A stretch of 60,000 nt of DNA, taken from contig NC_088300.1 in NCBI RefSeq assembly GCF_032854445.1, positions 1,428,001 through 1,488,000 of the forward strand, read 5' to 3'. A program made the translations under genes and the position numbers. Origin of the DNA: Liolophura sinensis (Eukaryota > Mollusca > Polyplacophora > Chitonida > Chitonidae). The notes under the pieces were generated by a model. That model was given only the letters and a program-made list of their open reading frames with translations. It was not told the origin of the DNA and searched no databases. Positions 11,498 to 22,186 of the stretch are shown here, one piece after another (the stretch's first letter is position 1; the number at the start of each line of letters is the position of its first letter).

Positions 11498-12163
11498 GCC
11501 GATCTTCGACCTGCCCACACGTTCTGTTTCCTAGCTGCTGTTGTTTCTATTCCCTATAGTTCACCGAAAGCAGTATCCCTATGGTTGTACACATTTGTAT
11601 CTTCAGTCTGTACTGCAGTGTTTGTCGGTTTTTGCCGGAGAGAACACATCTTATACAGGCCTATACACATCTTTTTTGTCACTGGGAATTCATGGAAATA
11701 GCAGTGCGGAATTCCCGCTGATCATGGAAACGGAACTTTCAGTTTCGATACGCCTTACGTTGTCGTTCTCATACATATATTGATCTTGAACGTCCCGCAG
11801 GACTTTGCTTTAACCTCACTGTATAAACACAGATAAAACCTCTAGTTCGGTGTCTGTGAAAAGTAGTAGCATACTATGAGGTTACGAAAGCTTGTCACAG
11901 ACTACTTACCTAACTCTGGTAGATGATCTGGATAGATAATGTCAAAGTAGAAAGGGCCTGGGCACGGATTAGTGAGGAAGTGACCCACCTGTGTAGCATG
12001 TTATCAAAGTAAAGTTGTACTTTTCCTTTCCTGTACATTTTGCTAAATAATTAAAGCCCTTTATGTCATAATAGTAAATACATCAAAACTAGAACAGCAA
12101 CGACAGTGTGATAAGTTACCAAAGTTTCAATTCATTATTTAATATAAGTTAATATATCTCATC

Positions 12164-12534
12164 GAAGAAGAAAATTTGGCCATTTGGTGATTTTGTTGTC
12201 TCAAGTGACATATTTAACGTTATCTAATCACATAAAGATAAACCAATAACAAAACGAGCAACAGTTGAAATGTTTTGTCATGTAGCCTAGGCTTACAGCT
12301 CTATAACGTGCCACCAGAGAGGTTTGATTCCACTATCTTTAGCCTCCAAAATATAACTTTACGAATTAATTTTTTTAGTTACTATTAAAACTAGTTATTC
12401 ATATTGAGGAAGATCACAAAGCCTGCTTTCCATATCTTTAATTAGCGTCATGAGAGAGTGTGCTTTTTACAGGTGCGCCGTATAATTTTTTTCTGTTTTC
12501 ATAGTCTATCTACCCTAAATAGTTACGAATAATT
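12164..12534. other. No recognisable feature
   Basis: AT-rich unique sequence after duplication copy B. No supported frame or RNA. Confidence 0.55.
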
Positions 12535-12612
12535 TATTTATTTATTTATTTATTTGATTGGCGTACTCAAGAATATTTCCCTTATACAACAGCGGCCAGC
12601 ATTATGGTGGGA
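12535..12612 (-). mobile_element. SINE 3' fragment
   Basis: A TTTA-repeat tail is followed, in minus orientation, by the SINE 3' block (ACTCAAGAATATTTCC, then CGGCCAGCATTATGGTGGGA). The core and tRNA-like head are absent, so it is a heavily 5'-truncated copy. Confidence 0.8.
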
Positions 12613-12741
12613 GTGTAAACCCCCAGGTCAGATCTGCCCAAATCTCCAGGCCAGATCTGCTCTGGGTGTTCACCAGTAAGCTAGTTACATCAGTGACCAA
12701 GCCTTATGCTTGTGGGGGAGTGCCCATGGCCTGAGAGGGGG

Positions 12742-12768
12742 TGGGAGGTCACATGACCTCCACACCCC
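12742..12768. repeat. Short hairpin / inverted AGGTCA half-sites
   Basis: GGAGGTCA and TGACCTCC are exact reverse complements separated by CA. The geometry (AGGTCA, 2 bp, TGACCT) resembles an inverted nuclear-receptor half-site pair, but a single occurrence in non-coding DNA is weak evidence. Confidence 0.4.
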
Positions 12769-12797
12769 AGCCTTGCCATGCGGCCCTTTGTTTTAGC

Positions 12798-12869
12798 CCC
12801 ATTCCCTCCAAGACAGCCGAGCAGTCAAGACGTGTTTTGCCAAGATCACAGCCAGTCTTCATTCATACA
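12798..12869 (+). repeat. 72-bp direct repeat, left copy
   Basis: Nearly identical to 14060-14131 (contains CAAGACAGCCGAGCAGTCAA). Both copies read through as PIPSKTAEQSRRVLPRSQPV. The copies lie about 1.26 kb apart in the same orientation. This may be a duplicated exon-like piece or the end of an unknown element; no function is assigned. Confidence 0.75.
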
Positions 12870-14059
12870 TTTCACCCAGGTAAGAATTTAACCCTTGTCG
12901 TCTCAGAACACTTCCATAAACTGATATATGTAATTGTTGTTACATATGCAATTATCTGACTGTGCCATATAGGATATATTATGCTCATCTTTTTGAGTAA
13001 TTTAGGTTATTACTTCGGGTAGTCATTCACGAGTCAGTGTGATCTCTGCAAAGAGATACACACATTCTAAAAGGATTGGCTGAATAGGTTTCAGGAATTT
13101 ACACTAAGAAACAGGTGGGATAACTGCTTCTCCCACCAACCTGTTTACAGTGAAAATATTTGGTTAGCTGTGTTAGTTTGGGATAAACCTCCACATTGGA
13201 ACTATTAACCCACTTAAGTTCACTAGTTTTAAAAGTGACCACTGTTTACTTAAATTAATCTGGAATTTAAGGATTATATGTATCAACTACTAGCTTTTGC
13301 CTAAAATTAACTTGTTCTCCTAATTTCCAAAGCAGATAGTGCCTCTTACACTGGTTAACACATGGTCAAGCCTAATTCCTTTGTTTGAGCTGACCATGCC
13401 AGCCTCCAGTAGCTACAGACATGTGTATTACCCCAGTGTATGTAAGCAAGGTGGCAGCACATCTGGAAGGGATTAATTTCTTCTTGGCATCTATTGCCCC
13501 TGATGACCCCTGCTGGTTATTAATGCATACATGAGTCTACACTATTGATTTGTAACCTGTATGTTAAATGATCAAAAGAGTAACTTACGAATGTTATGTT
13601 TTGGTTGGAGGTGAAGGTCAGCTGGCATAGACCAGTATGTCTTGTTATATATGAGATATGACCTGGCATCATAAAATGCATTTGTACCCATCATGTGGAT
13701 ACACTGAGCCATCTAAATTTCTAATGCGAGCCTGGCCCCTTATTAGCCTGGCAACGTACTCGAAATGATGTCACTTGGTTTCTAGATGCCATGCTTAAAC
13801 GTTACATGCATTATGGTCTGACTGTCAGGCTGACCTCTCAACTTCAACCTACCTTGACCTACATGTATGTGTACAGGTCACTGTGTATACATGTGGACAC
13901 ACATGTAACATGTCTATTATATAATTGGGTTAATAATCACGTCCAACACCTTAACTTGTTTAACCTACCTGTTATGACCATATGGCACTTCTATAAAGTC
14001 TTTAAAAGCTAAGTTCTAAATTATTTACTCATTAATACTTGAAAGCTCTAGTAGCTCTC
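12870..14059. other. No recognisable gene
   Basis: About 1.2 kb between the two copies of the 72-bp repeat. The left repeat is followed by CAGGTAAG, which resembles a splice donor, but no exon structure can be built. The 73-codon frame at 13791-14012 has no recognisable motif. Confidence 0.5.
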
Positions 14060-14131
14060 CCCATTCCCTCCAAGACAGCCGAGCAGTCAAGACGTGTTTT
14101 GCCAAGATCACAGCCAGTCTTCATTCATACC
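14060..14131 (+). repeat. 72-bp direct repeat, right copy
   Basis: Partner of 12798-12869. A reverse-oriented echo (CGTCTTGACTG) follows at about 14144-14154, so a small inverted structure is possible. Confidence 0.75.
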
Positions 14132-14474
14132 CAGGTGCTGTACCGTCTTGACTGCCAGACATTACCCTCTAGGCTGCTTCTCCTTGTGAGCCCCTCAGCG
14201 GGAACACTATCCAAACTCAGAAGGAAGGAAGGGAAAGGAACATATTTACAGATACTCCTACTTTTATACTGATTACCTCTGTCTAACATAATAAATTCTC
14301 AGGCTGTGGCACTTGTGATAACCCACCAGAGCATTTGCGTTCTTTGTCCAGCATATATTTAACACTTGTTTCCCCAAAAGCCAGTCACGTGTCCACCCGA
14401 CAACGTAAGATAGTCTCGCAGGTGATTCAACCGCAGACAAACAGGTCTTACAGGAGGAAACCTAACAGAGCTCA

Positions 14475-14530
14475 GTGGAAACCCACGACCATCCTCAGGT
14501 TGCTGGAAGACCTTCCCACCTATAGTCTTT
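14475..14530 (-). mobile_element. SINE core fragment
   Basis: GGAAACCCACGACCATCC and the following GGTTGCTGGAAGACC match the SINE core in minus orientation. Flanking SINE parts are diverged or missing. Confidence 0.65.
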
Positions 14531-14544
14531 TTCTCATAACCAGT

Positions 14545-15350
14545 CTCTGTTTGTAAAATCAGTCATAGTCGCTAATTAAAATAACCGGCTCGGCGCTCCA
14601 CGCCTCGCCCATTATTTTTCAAGAATCGTCATATGCTCGGCGTATCTCTATTATAGAATATCCTAACACCCAACTCTAAAACCATACCGCCGTGAGATCA
14701 TATACTACAAGAGATAAAATAGATTCAATTATGAGGAATATATTATACTAAAATGTGCGATAAATGTCAAATTTGGCGGCGTCAGAAACAGGGTTTAGAT
14801 TAAAGTCGGTTGCAATTTAGGAAACTGCTGTCGACACCAAACATATTGAGCTCCGCCCAGTATTCAGGATGCCACTGTTATTATTACGTCAACGGCAATG
14901 CGTTCTTGTCGTCAAAACTTAGCTGATGCAGTTTAACATTATGAATTAGAAAAAGTGCTCTGATTTCGTGTTCTGTGTGTCATATGCCTTGGTATTGTGT
15001 TTACGGTCGGCCTGGCCTAGTCCATGTATGGGCATGCCTTGACTTGGCTAGCTCGGTTCTTGGTACTGAGGCTGTCAAAAAATAGCACTGGCAATCACAA
15101 CGGGTAGTAGCTTGTATAGGATTTAAGTATGGGGATTTCAGAACGGACCATTTTGTCCATCATACGAGTCTGCATTTTTGATAGTGATTCTGTGGTTGAT
15201 CTACATACAGAGATTGTGTGTTTTGGTGTGTCTTTAGATTCAGTCTTTAGAATGTGAACTTCCAGCATATCCACATGTAGAGCTTGTGACGTTACTTGTC
15301 ACTAACTAAAGGCAATTTTGGTAGCGAGTATGGCTGATTTTATAAACCGC
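14545..15350. mobile_element. Terminal-inverted-repeat element, copy 2 (MITE-like)
   Basis: Left end TTTGTAAAATCAGTCATA (about 14549) is the reverse complement of the right end near 15325-15345. The interior matches copy 1 (GAGATCATATACTACAAGAG at about 14693, AAACAGGGTTTA at about 14788, GAATTAGAAAAAGTGCTC at about 14942). The left inner inverted repeat is largely replaced, so only the outer 25 bp or so pair. No coding capacity. Confidence 0.7.
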
Positions 15351-15580
15351 CGAAACAGCTTAAAGAAATAGGCTATAGTACTAATTTGTAATAATAATTA
15401 GATTACATCTACTATAATTATGAAATATGAAATAATTGGAAAACAGATGTTGGAATAACCTGTTCGGATAGCTTGGGATGCAAGATGGAGATGCAATTTC
15501 CGTGGTATGACTGATTTTATAGACAGCTGAACACAGCCAACTGGCTTAAAGCAATAGATTGCAAATATATAAACGTGCAG
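15351..15580. repeat. Duplicated right-end segments of the TIR element
   Basis: TATGACTGATTTTATAGACA (about 15505) and CTTAAAGCAATAG repeat the right-end region of copy 2. With 15821-15935 they show that the element's right end was duplicated in tandem. Confidence 0.55.
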
Positions 15581-15810
15581 GGAGCATCCGTGGTTAACGG
15601 GGTTAGCACGTCGCAATGACCCAGGAGCCTCCTACCAATGCGGTCGCTGTGAGTTTAAGTCCAGCTCATGCTGGCTTCCTCTCCTGCCGTACCCGGGAAG
15701 GTCTGTCAGCAACATGCGGATGGTCGTGGGTTTCTCCCGAGATCCCACCATAATGCTGGCCGCTGTCGTATAGGCGAAATAGTCTTCAGTACGGCGTAAA
15801 ACAACTAAAA
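15581..15810 (+). mobile_element. Diverged near-full-length SINE
   Basis: Plus-strand copy running from a decayed tRNA-like head (TCCGTGGTTAACGGGGTTAG) through CCAGCTCATGCTGGCTTCC and the core to CAGTACGGCGTAAAACAAC. It is flanked by a 13-bp target-site duplication with one mismatch, TATAAACGTGCAG (15568-15580) and TATAAACGTACAG (15811-15823). It split a duplicated right end of the TIR element. Confidence 0.85.
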
Positions 15811-15820
15811 TATAAACGTA

Positions 15821-15935
15821 CAGCATATCCACGAGCAGAGCTTGTGACGTTACGTGTCACTGGCTGAAGCCAATTCTGGTAGCGAATATGACAGCTGAAT
15901 GTAGACGACTGGCTAAAAGAAATAGGCTATAGTAC
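15821..15935. repeat. Second copy of TIR element right end
   Basis: CAGCATATCCACGAGCAGAG and AGAAATAGGCTATAGTACT match 15258-15390. This region continues the host sequence interrupted by the SINE at 15581-15810. Confidence 0.6.
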
Positions 15936-16040
15936 TGTTTATTTATTTCACAGCTGCGGTAGTCATCTAAATGCACCTTAGCCAACTAACCGACCTGTTA
16001 GACAGGAGCTTTGTGAGGTCTTTTATACGTGAAATTGCTA

Positions 16041-16165
16041 ATTACTTCAATTTTTTACACGACGTTATACCCCAAGCGCTCACTCACTCACTCACTCAAG
16101 TTTTCACACGACGTTAAACCCCAAGCGCTCACTCACCCACTGACCCATTCACTCACTCAATCTTT
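16041..16165 (+). repeat. SINE-type tail duplicated, (CACT)n
   Basis: CACGACGTTAAACCCCAAGC-type sequence followed by CACT repeats occurs twice in a row (about 16055 and 16105). This arrangement is a common 3' tail of molluscan SINEs, by my recollection. No head or core was recognised here. Confidence 0.6.
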
Positions 16166-16705
16166 CACACCTTGTGCTGATAGTGAAAGTGTGTGAATGA
16201 CGCCTAGGTTACAAATTCAGTTATGTGGAATGGAAAACATCTGATGTCGCCCAGGCCTACGGACATTAACCTTCTCTTACGACTTTTATGTTGGTCATTT
16301 GGAATTAGGAGAGGTTAACGGGTTTTCCGCACGAACGGTGACACACTTGACGACAATATACATTCTTATCAATTTGGTGCTTATTCATCTATGCGATGCG
16401 CGTCCTTTTTAAGAGGATGTTTACAAATCTGCAAGCAGTACTATGTCACATTTTCTATACTGGCCTACTTTGAAATTGCAACAAAAAAGGAAAATGAAAG
16501 TTTCAGAAGTTTAACACGGATTGTGCTTATTATGAGTACCTCAAAACAAGTGATGTACTATAGACGTTCGGACACCGGCATTAAGGACAATTTGACTGTG
16601 TAAGACTGTTGTCATGGGTGGCAGAGAGCTCCTGAAATTCCCGGAGTTAATCACTGACACTAGCAACCCTGAGACGCACTAATGCTCACCCTTAATGCGA
16701 CTTCA
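16166..16705. other. No recognisable gene
   Basis: The 70-codon frame at 16391-16603 has no recognisable motif. Nothing else is supported. Confidence 0.5.
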
Positions 16706-16880
16706 AAGTATTTATTTATTTATTTTATTGGTTTCACGCCGTACTCAAGGATATTTCACTTATACCACGACGGCCAACATTACATGGTGAGACGAAAACT
16801 TGCATTGCCTGGAGAAAAACCGCGATCAACAGCAGTTTGTTGCCAGACCCTCCCATGTTCAACCGGAGACAGTGGAAGGT
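16706..16880 (-). mobile_element. Diverged SINE
   Basis: TTTA-rich tail, CACGCCGTACTCAAGGATAT, CGACGGCCAACATTACATGG and a weak core match up to about 16875, in minus orientation. Many substitutions mark it as an old copy. Its tRNA-like head is not recognisable beyond that. Confidence 0.7.
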
Positions 16881-17264
16881 GGAGGACATGTGATCCCCAT
16901 CAAACTTCATGTTAGACCAACTAAAGCACCATGTGAATGCTGTCGGACATTTACAACAAGCAAGGCCCCAACACAAGGTGATTGGCCACTGCCCATCTCT
17001 ATGTTTTTCCCTTCTATGTTTATTAGAGAGATAAGTACTACGTCTTGGAAAGGGCCCTGACTAAAGAACAAAGACATGGAAATAAACTGTCACTGATCCA
17101 TTCTGAACACTCCTGTAATGTTTTAGGTACCCTCCTCTAGACCCTCGGTGGTAGTGGTGACCTATTACCCTCTTCACAGTGATAGAAATATTGAACACGT
17201 ATAAATTTATCTCATGCGAGCTCAACTCAAGTCTCAAGCGATATGCGTTGAAACTTAATGTTAT
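16881..17264. other. No recognisable feature
   Basis: Unique-looking sequence with no supported gene. Confidence 0.5.
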
Positions 17265-17798
17265 GTGAACAACTGCCGTAGACTTCTAAATATAGCTTGC
17301 CACTGTTTACATATGCTGAGTTCAGGGCCTGCTGTCTGCCTCTGCCTTAGAATGTTCCAGAATACGCTCAGTTCGGGGCATGTTTGTTTACAACAAGTGT
17401 TCAAGAATTTTCTTATTCTAGAAAATTCCACCAGTCTATGTAAGAGCTATGAAAGCAGGTCAAAAGGGGAGAAAGGAGAATTAATGAGAGTTTTGGATAC
17501 TTTCGCTGTGTGTTACTTTAGTAGGCCTTTTGTGCTGAATTTTGGTGTCTTTATAGCCTCTGGCTTTGTTATATCCTATCTCCACCGAGCACTTGTTCAG
17601 TCTGAACTTGTATCTTTGATTTGTGCTCTTGTGTACACAGTGCTTATTAGTACATGGACCCTGTCTGTGGAATTTTGTGTATATTTCGTCCTACACTTAG
17701 TTATACTGTGGATTTTCCCTCTTATGAATATTGCCTCTGTGCATTTATGCCTGTATGGTTTTCAGCATTGTGGAATGTATGCGTCCTTTTGGTCCTGA
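17265..17798 (+). CDS. Unidentified 177-codon open frame
   Basis: This is the longest plus-strand frame outside tandem repeats between copy B and the satellite. Residues 1-75 are Cys-rich. Residues about 85-175 are strongly hydrophobic and could form several membrane spans (for example FGVFIASGFVISYLH), but the region is T-rich and T-rich DNA gives hydrophobic translations by chance. Downstream lie two copies of an ACTTTAGTATTTGTATA block (about 17820 and 17868), then AAATAAAA at about 17926, which could be a polyadenylation signal. It could be the 3' part of a retroelement or a chance frame. I recognise no domain. Confidence 0.2.
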   Translation: MNNCRRLLNIACHCLHMLSSGPAVCLCLRMFQNTLSSGHVCLQQVFKNFLILENSTSLCKSYESRSKGEKGELMRVLDTFAVCYFSRPFVLNFGVFIASGFVISYLHRALVQSELVSLICALVYTVLISTWTLSVEFCVYFVLHLVILWIFPLMNIASVHLCLYGFQHCGMYASFWS

Positions 17799-17815
17799 CA
17801 CCGTTGTACATGTAA

Positions 17816-17910
17816 GAACTTTAGTATTTGTATAGATATTGCTATCCTTTCTTGTTAAACTTAAGTACTTTAGTATTTGTATAAGTCTTGCTATCTGTTC
17901 TTGTTAAACC
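17816..17910 (+). repeat. Two-copy tandem repeat, about 48 bp
   Basis: ACTTTAGTATTTGTATA followed by TTGCTATC and TTCTTGTTAAAC occurs twice in succession. An AAATAAAA motif follows at about 17926. Confidence 0.75.
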
Positions 17911-17944
17911 TAGTAAATTGTTGTAAAATAAAATCTGCTGGTTT

Positions 17945-19734
17945 TGGTTGCTTTTTTCTGCGGCTAAACTGTCGTGTATTTCGAACAAGTCATCTCTTTA
18001 TAATACAGACAGTTTGGGTCGTCACACTTAAGGACACATACTTTCCTTAGCTCAGTAAATACTTTTACCTCATTTTCCAGCATTCCGATTTAAAACAGGG
18101 CCACATTACTGTAACGTGAGGCAGATTACCCAGTGTATATTATAGATATAGACGTACATGAGACATTTGATTACCAATATGTATATTCGAATATTTCCAC
18201 TGAAATATGCCTATTTTATTACAAATTAAAGAACTAACGTTGTAGTCTGCTGGTCGAGATCGTGCTTGAGTTCAAATAAAGCACCGTATTTTCTATACAG
18301 GTTTGTTTGGACATAAACAAGTGTCTCAGAAGGGGTGCCCATTTCTACCAAAAGAGCAAGTTCCGTGATTTCACAAAATCCTAACTGAACGCCACATTAT
18401 ATTCTATAGCCGTCTGTTTGTGATTATTTCCATAAGGATTTTTTTTATCACCGCGTAACTCTCCTAGGGATGAAGAAATATTTATATATAAATATTGATT
18501 GTGCCTCAGCTGGATGCACCTTTTCGGATAACAGGGAAGATATATGTATCTTGAAATAGTTCACCGCCATGGTCGTAGATAAACGTTCTCCTCTTTCTCA
18601 GGAGGTAATACAGCGCTCAGCCCGCCGCTGGTCACCATTCAAAGACTTTACAAAATGTTACTTTTGGTTTCATGTTTTGTGACTTAGAATTAGAATGGTT
18701 ATGGGCTGTAGGAGATTTGGTGTTGGTACATTCTGATTGGGTGGGATGCCATGCAGATGATGTCTTCGACATACTGTTTCATGCAGGCATCTTTATATGC
18801 ACGCCGGCATTCCGACTGGCCTGTACCTGGATATGTTGTCGTGATATGTCCGAAATATTGTGTTCAAAGTGAGCTTAAATGTTAACACTGAACAATCAGT
18901 TAGGTGGCAACATATTACGTATATGTAGATAGTATAACACTCATAAGTGTAAAATATCAACGCCATTCACCACGTCTGTATAACATAACCATCATATGCA
19001 TCAACACATCTTTGTGGCATTCACAGTTTATGATAAACATTTCACGAAAATGATGTCATTTTCTGCTTGCCCATGAAGTGACTTTACCGTGGTCCGCCAC
19101 ATATTCCATACCAACTTTACCGCACTTAAAACATGTGGCCAAAACATGCCTCACTAAAGTGAGGCGGTGAAATTTGTTGCCCGAGAGGCCACACTGGTTG
19201 TACACATTCCGAATAAAGCGCCTTTCTCTCAGATTTCTAACACCATTCTGTACTTTGAGAGGAAACATAGACTCACTGCCTCATATTCTTTGCGTAAACA
19301 AACAACTTAGGAAAATATGGAGACGTTTTTATCCGCGACGATCGATTGAAATACAAAATGAGGTAAAGAAATGATTTAGTTGCCGAAGCTCGTATGCCTT
19401 ATGTTTCATGTGTGTTTACATTCACGCCGAATTATGTAAAACTGTGACTCGTCGGAACGAAACGACCATATTTCTCGCAACTATCTATGCACAAAATCAT
19501 CTGCACTCATTTCTACATGTCCGCGTTTTACCTGAACCATATCACGTTAGCTACTCTAACGTTGCCTAAACCACCTTCACCTAGGTGATGCGAATGCCAT
19601 TTGCGACTTCCTTGAGAAAATATATTAACTGTTCTATTTCAAAATAACGTTTTTTTTTTCACCCTGTGTCAGTATAATGTGACCGGTAGGATGTCATGTC
19701 TGGTGTCTTCGGCAGGATAGGTCAGTGGCGGCAA
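17945..19734. other. No recognisable gene
   Basis: About 1.8 kb of AT-rich sequence. Frames at 18672-18872, 19056-19268 and 19174-19374 are short, partly overlap each other and carry no recognisable motif. Confidence 0.55.
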
Positions 19735-19812
19735 CACTTTGTCGTTGAACAGTTGTCGTTATATGACTGAAAATTTGTTAAGTATTACGTTAAACACCGA
19801 GCACATACACAT
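19735..19812 (+). mobile_element. Decayed SINE-type 3' tail
   Basis: GTTATATGACTGAAAATTTG, then ATTACGTTAAACACCGAGC and a CA-rich end, resemble the tRNA-SINE 3' block and tail common in molluscs. No 5' part was found. Confidence 0.45.
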
Positions 19813-19986
19813 AAACAACTATAACCGTCCTGCTGAAGTCTACAGTAGGGCAAAACCCTGCTCAACCCTCAGAGCCCATCTAAACAAATATGTAGGAGAA
19901 AATATAGGATGTTTCTAATAAAAATATAGGATAATAAAGGAATTCTTTCCTGAAATATGGGACAATAAAGTAAACCATAAACATCA

Positions 19987-20385
19987 TGACGTACAGATAT
20001 GCACACCAGTACTGGTAAACCACAGCACTGTTGTAAGTTTGTGCATTGTGTGACGTACAGATATGCACACCAGTACTGGTAAACCACAGCACTGTTGTAA
20101 GTTTGTGCATTGTGTGACGTACAGATATGCACACCAGTACTGGTAAACCACAGCACTGTTGTAAGTTTGTGCATTGTGTGGCGTACAGATATGCACACCA
20201 GTACTGGTAAACCACAGCACTGTTTACCAGTTCTGGTAAACCACAGCACTGTTGTAAGTTTGTGCATTGTGTGACGTACAGATATGCACACCAGTACTGA
20301 TAAACCACAGCACTGTTGTAAGTTTGTGCATTGTGTGACGTACAGATAGGCACACCAGTACTGATAAACCACAGCACTGTGGTGA
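19987..20385. repeat. 64-bp minisatellite, about six copies
   Basis: GACGTACAGATATGCACACC recurs at 19988, 20052 and 20116. Each unit contains the palindrome CCAGTACTGG. One unit is shortened around 20222-20240. The minus-strand frames of 167, 178 and 78 residues are by-products of the repeat. Confidence 0.96.
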
Positions 20386-20824
20386 GTATCACATATAAGG
20401 GCCCAGCCTCACACATGTGGATAAAAACACATCAGCAGATTAATTTACTTTGCTAGAGTAGTAGAGAGGGCCAGCGTGTATTTAATTTACAAACCAAGTC
20501 AGGTTCCTGCGATGTGTGCTACCACACACTTGGTAAATTTGCATCAAATCAACCTGCTTTCACAAAACATCAAAAACAGGCATCTCTACTGCAACACAGG
20601 CTGCTGTCTTGGGCATATGCTTGAAGTTGACAAGGTTAATTTTCCTCTGTAAACTTAAAAATAAACCACTTTAGGCATGTAGTTGTCATTGCATGTGTGT
20701 ATTCATTTCTCTGATAAGATACATGTGCACTGACACATTATGTACAGAAGTGACAGCAATGGAACAAAAATTATTAATTTCAAGTATCTACCATACATGT
20801 AAGTGTGATCTGTTGAAATATTGC
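20386..20824. other. No recognisable feature
   Basis: Non-repetitive sequence with no supported frame apart from the edge of the transposase-like fragment that follows. Confidence 0.5.
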
Positions 20825-21205
20825 CCCTTGTGAGATGAGACTCTGCCCCACCAGGTGTCTTTTTCTCCACCAGAACACAGTACGCTGTTCCTGCGACACC
20901 ACAAGCAGTTTTTGCTGTAGTATCTGGCCCAGTGTGGCACCCAACCTCCTGGGCAGCTGGAATACTTTTAATGTTTCCAATGTCCTCACAGCCAAGTTGA
21001 GAAAATATACAGCTACACATGGCTATCACATCCTAGTTCAATACCATTTAAGCTTTCTTCTTGGTTTCTGTCTTTCGACGTAGCGTCTCAAACATGGTTT
21101 CAATGGACTTTGCCTGGTTTATGCATATATTGAACTGGGATCTAACTAGGGGGTCTGCTAGCCGTTCAACTTCCTCAAAAGGCCACTCCCTTAGCCAACC
21201 TAAAA
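20825..21205 (-). pseudogene. Mutator-like transposase-domain fragment (decayed)
   Basis: Minus-strand reading from 21205 downwards gives EWPFEEVERLADPLVRSQF, then a stretch ending in KKKA, two stop codons, then DVIAMCSCIFSQLGCEDIGN. The ERLADP block and the downstream Lys/Ala-rich and SxIFSQL blocks recur in the same order in the better-preserved fragment at 24430-25790. The pattern matches my memory of invertebrate proteins with a Mutator-like transposase domain. In-frame stops and loss of the N- and C-terminal parts make it a pseudogene. The family name is inference. Confidence 0.45.
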
Positions 21206-22018
21206 ATCCCCGTCAGTGGTCCGGTACTACATTCTTAAGCTCCCCCCCCCCCCACCCCATAGGGAAACTTTCTCATATATGTACCAGCGGTTTTGATGTC
21301 CATTCCTCATGCCAACCCAGAAACACTCCGTGTGGAACCTGATTGCTAATGTAATTTCTCACTGATTATTTGAGGATTTCTGTGTTGGACGGGTTGAAAA
21401 TTTTATTTTTTTTCCCCCTCTTTTTTGAGTCCCTTCAACATGTCCTGGGAAGGTTGCATTGCTGACTGTCTGAATGACCAGTGTGCATGTGGATGTTCTT
21501 GTAAAAGGTTTTATCATGTGAATCAGTATGTAAATGGGATACTGGTCTTTTCTTAAGCCCTATCCATGGAAACTGTGGCTACAAGCATTTCTATATCAAC
21601 CTGGATACATGTGTTTACTTTGATGTTGATCAAAGTGGACTTTTGTGGAATTTTGAAAATCCGTTTTGATACCCCAATGTATAACTGTAAGTCAATTTGT
21701 TCACAAAGTTGCCAAAAGGCATGTCCTATTTTTTGTAAGTTAATTGTCAAATAAATTACCTGTCTTGTAACTTTTTTCTTAGCACTGCTGTAAACAAGAA
21801 AATCTTCATGAAAATCCATAATTTTCTAAATGTTTGTTATTGGAAAATGTAAAATACTTAATTATTAGTATTTTCCATTTTTCTTGCAGATAAACATCCC
21901 AGCTTTCCAAAACCTTTGACCTGGTTGCGATATTTTGAAAGGTATGCGCACCACAAAGTTTTGAACTGCATGCTTGAGAGTTATCAGAAGCAGACAGACA
22001 GATACATTTCCAAGATAG
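21206..22018. other. No recognisable gene; C-homopolymer
   Basis: Contains a run of 13 C at about 21242-21254 followed by ACCCC. Frames at 21553-21819 (-) and 21566-21754 (+) overlap on opposite strands and have no motif. Traces of the transposase-like fragment may extend to about 21345 but are too shifted to call. Confidence 0.5.
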
Positions 22019-22021
22019 GGG

Positions 22022-22176
22022 CCGTACGTGCGAAGATCTTCCAGCAACCTGCGGATGGTCGTGGGTTTTCCCCGGGCTCTGCCCGGTTTCCTCCCATCAT
22101 AATGCTGGCCGCCGTCGTATAAGTGAAATGTTCTTGAGTACGGCATAAAACACCAATCAAATAAATAAATAAATCG
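22022..22176 (+). mobile_element. 5'-truncated SINE with target-site duplication
   Basis: Starts inside the SINE core (CTTCCAGCAACCTGCGGATG) and runs through CTGGCCGCCGTCGTATAAG to the AATAAATAAAT tail. It is flanked by an exact 10-bp duplication, AAGATAGGGG, at 22012-22021 and 22177-22186. The truncation therefore happened at integration and not by later decay. Confidence 0.92.
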
Positions 22177-22186
22177 AAGATAGGGG

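Larger units (their letters stand above)
9402..12163 (+). repeat. Segmental duplication, copy B
   Basis: Near-identical direct copy of 3821-6887. It lacks the full-length SINE (the pre-insertion site is intact around 10661-10680) and lacks the roughly 200 bp at 5448-5653. It has an extra block of about 35 bp near 10982-11017, a 61-bp segment in triplicate, and a 19-bp deletion inside the older SINE fragment. The shared region ends within an AATATA-rich stretch. Confidence 0.95.

Noticed and set aside
19869-20416. Minus-strand frames of 167 and 178 residues
   Set aside because: By-products of the 64-bp minisatellite; their tails outside the repeat have no recognisable motif.
21242-21254. C-homopolymer as a regulatory element
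   Set aside because: Simple slippage-prone run with no supporting context.
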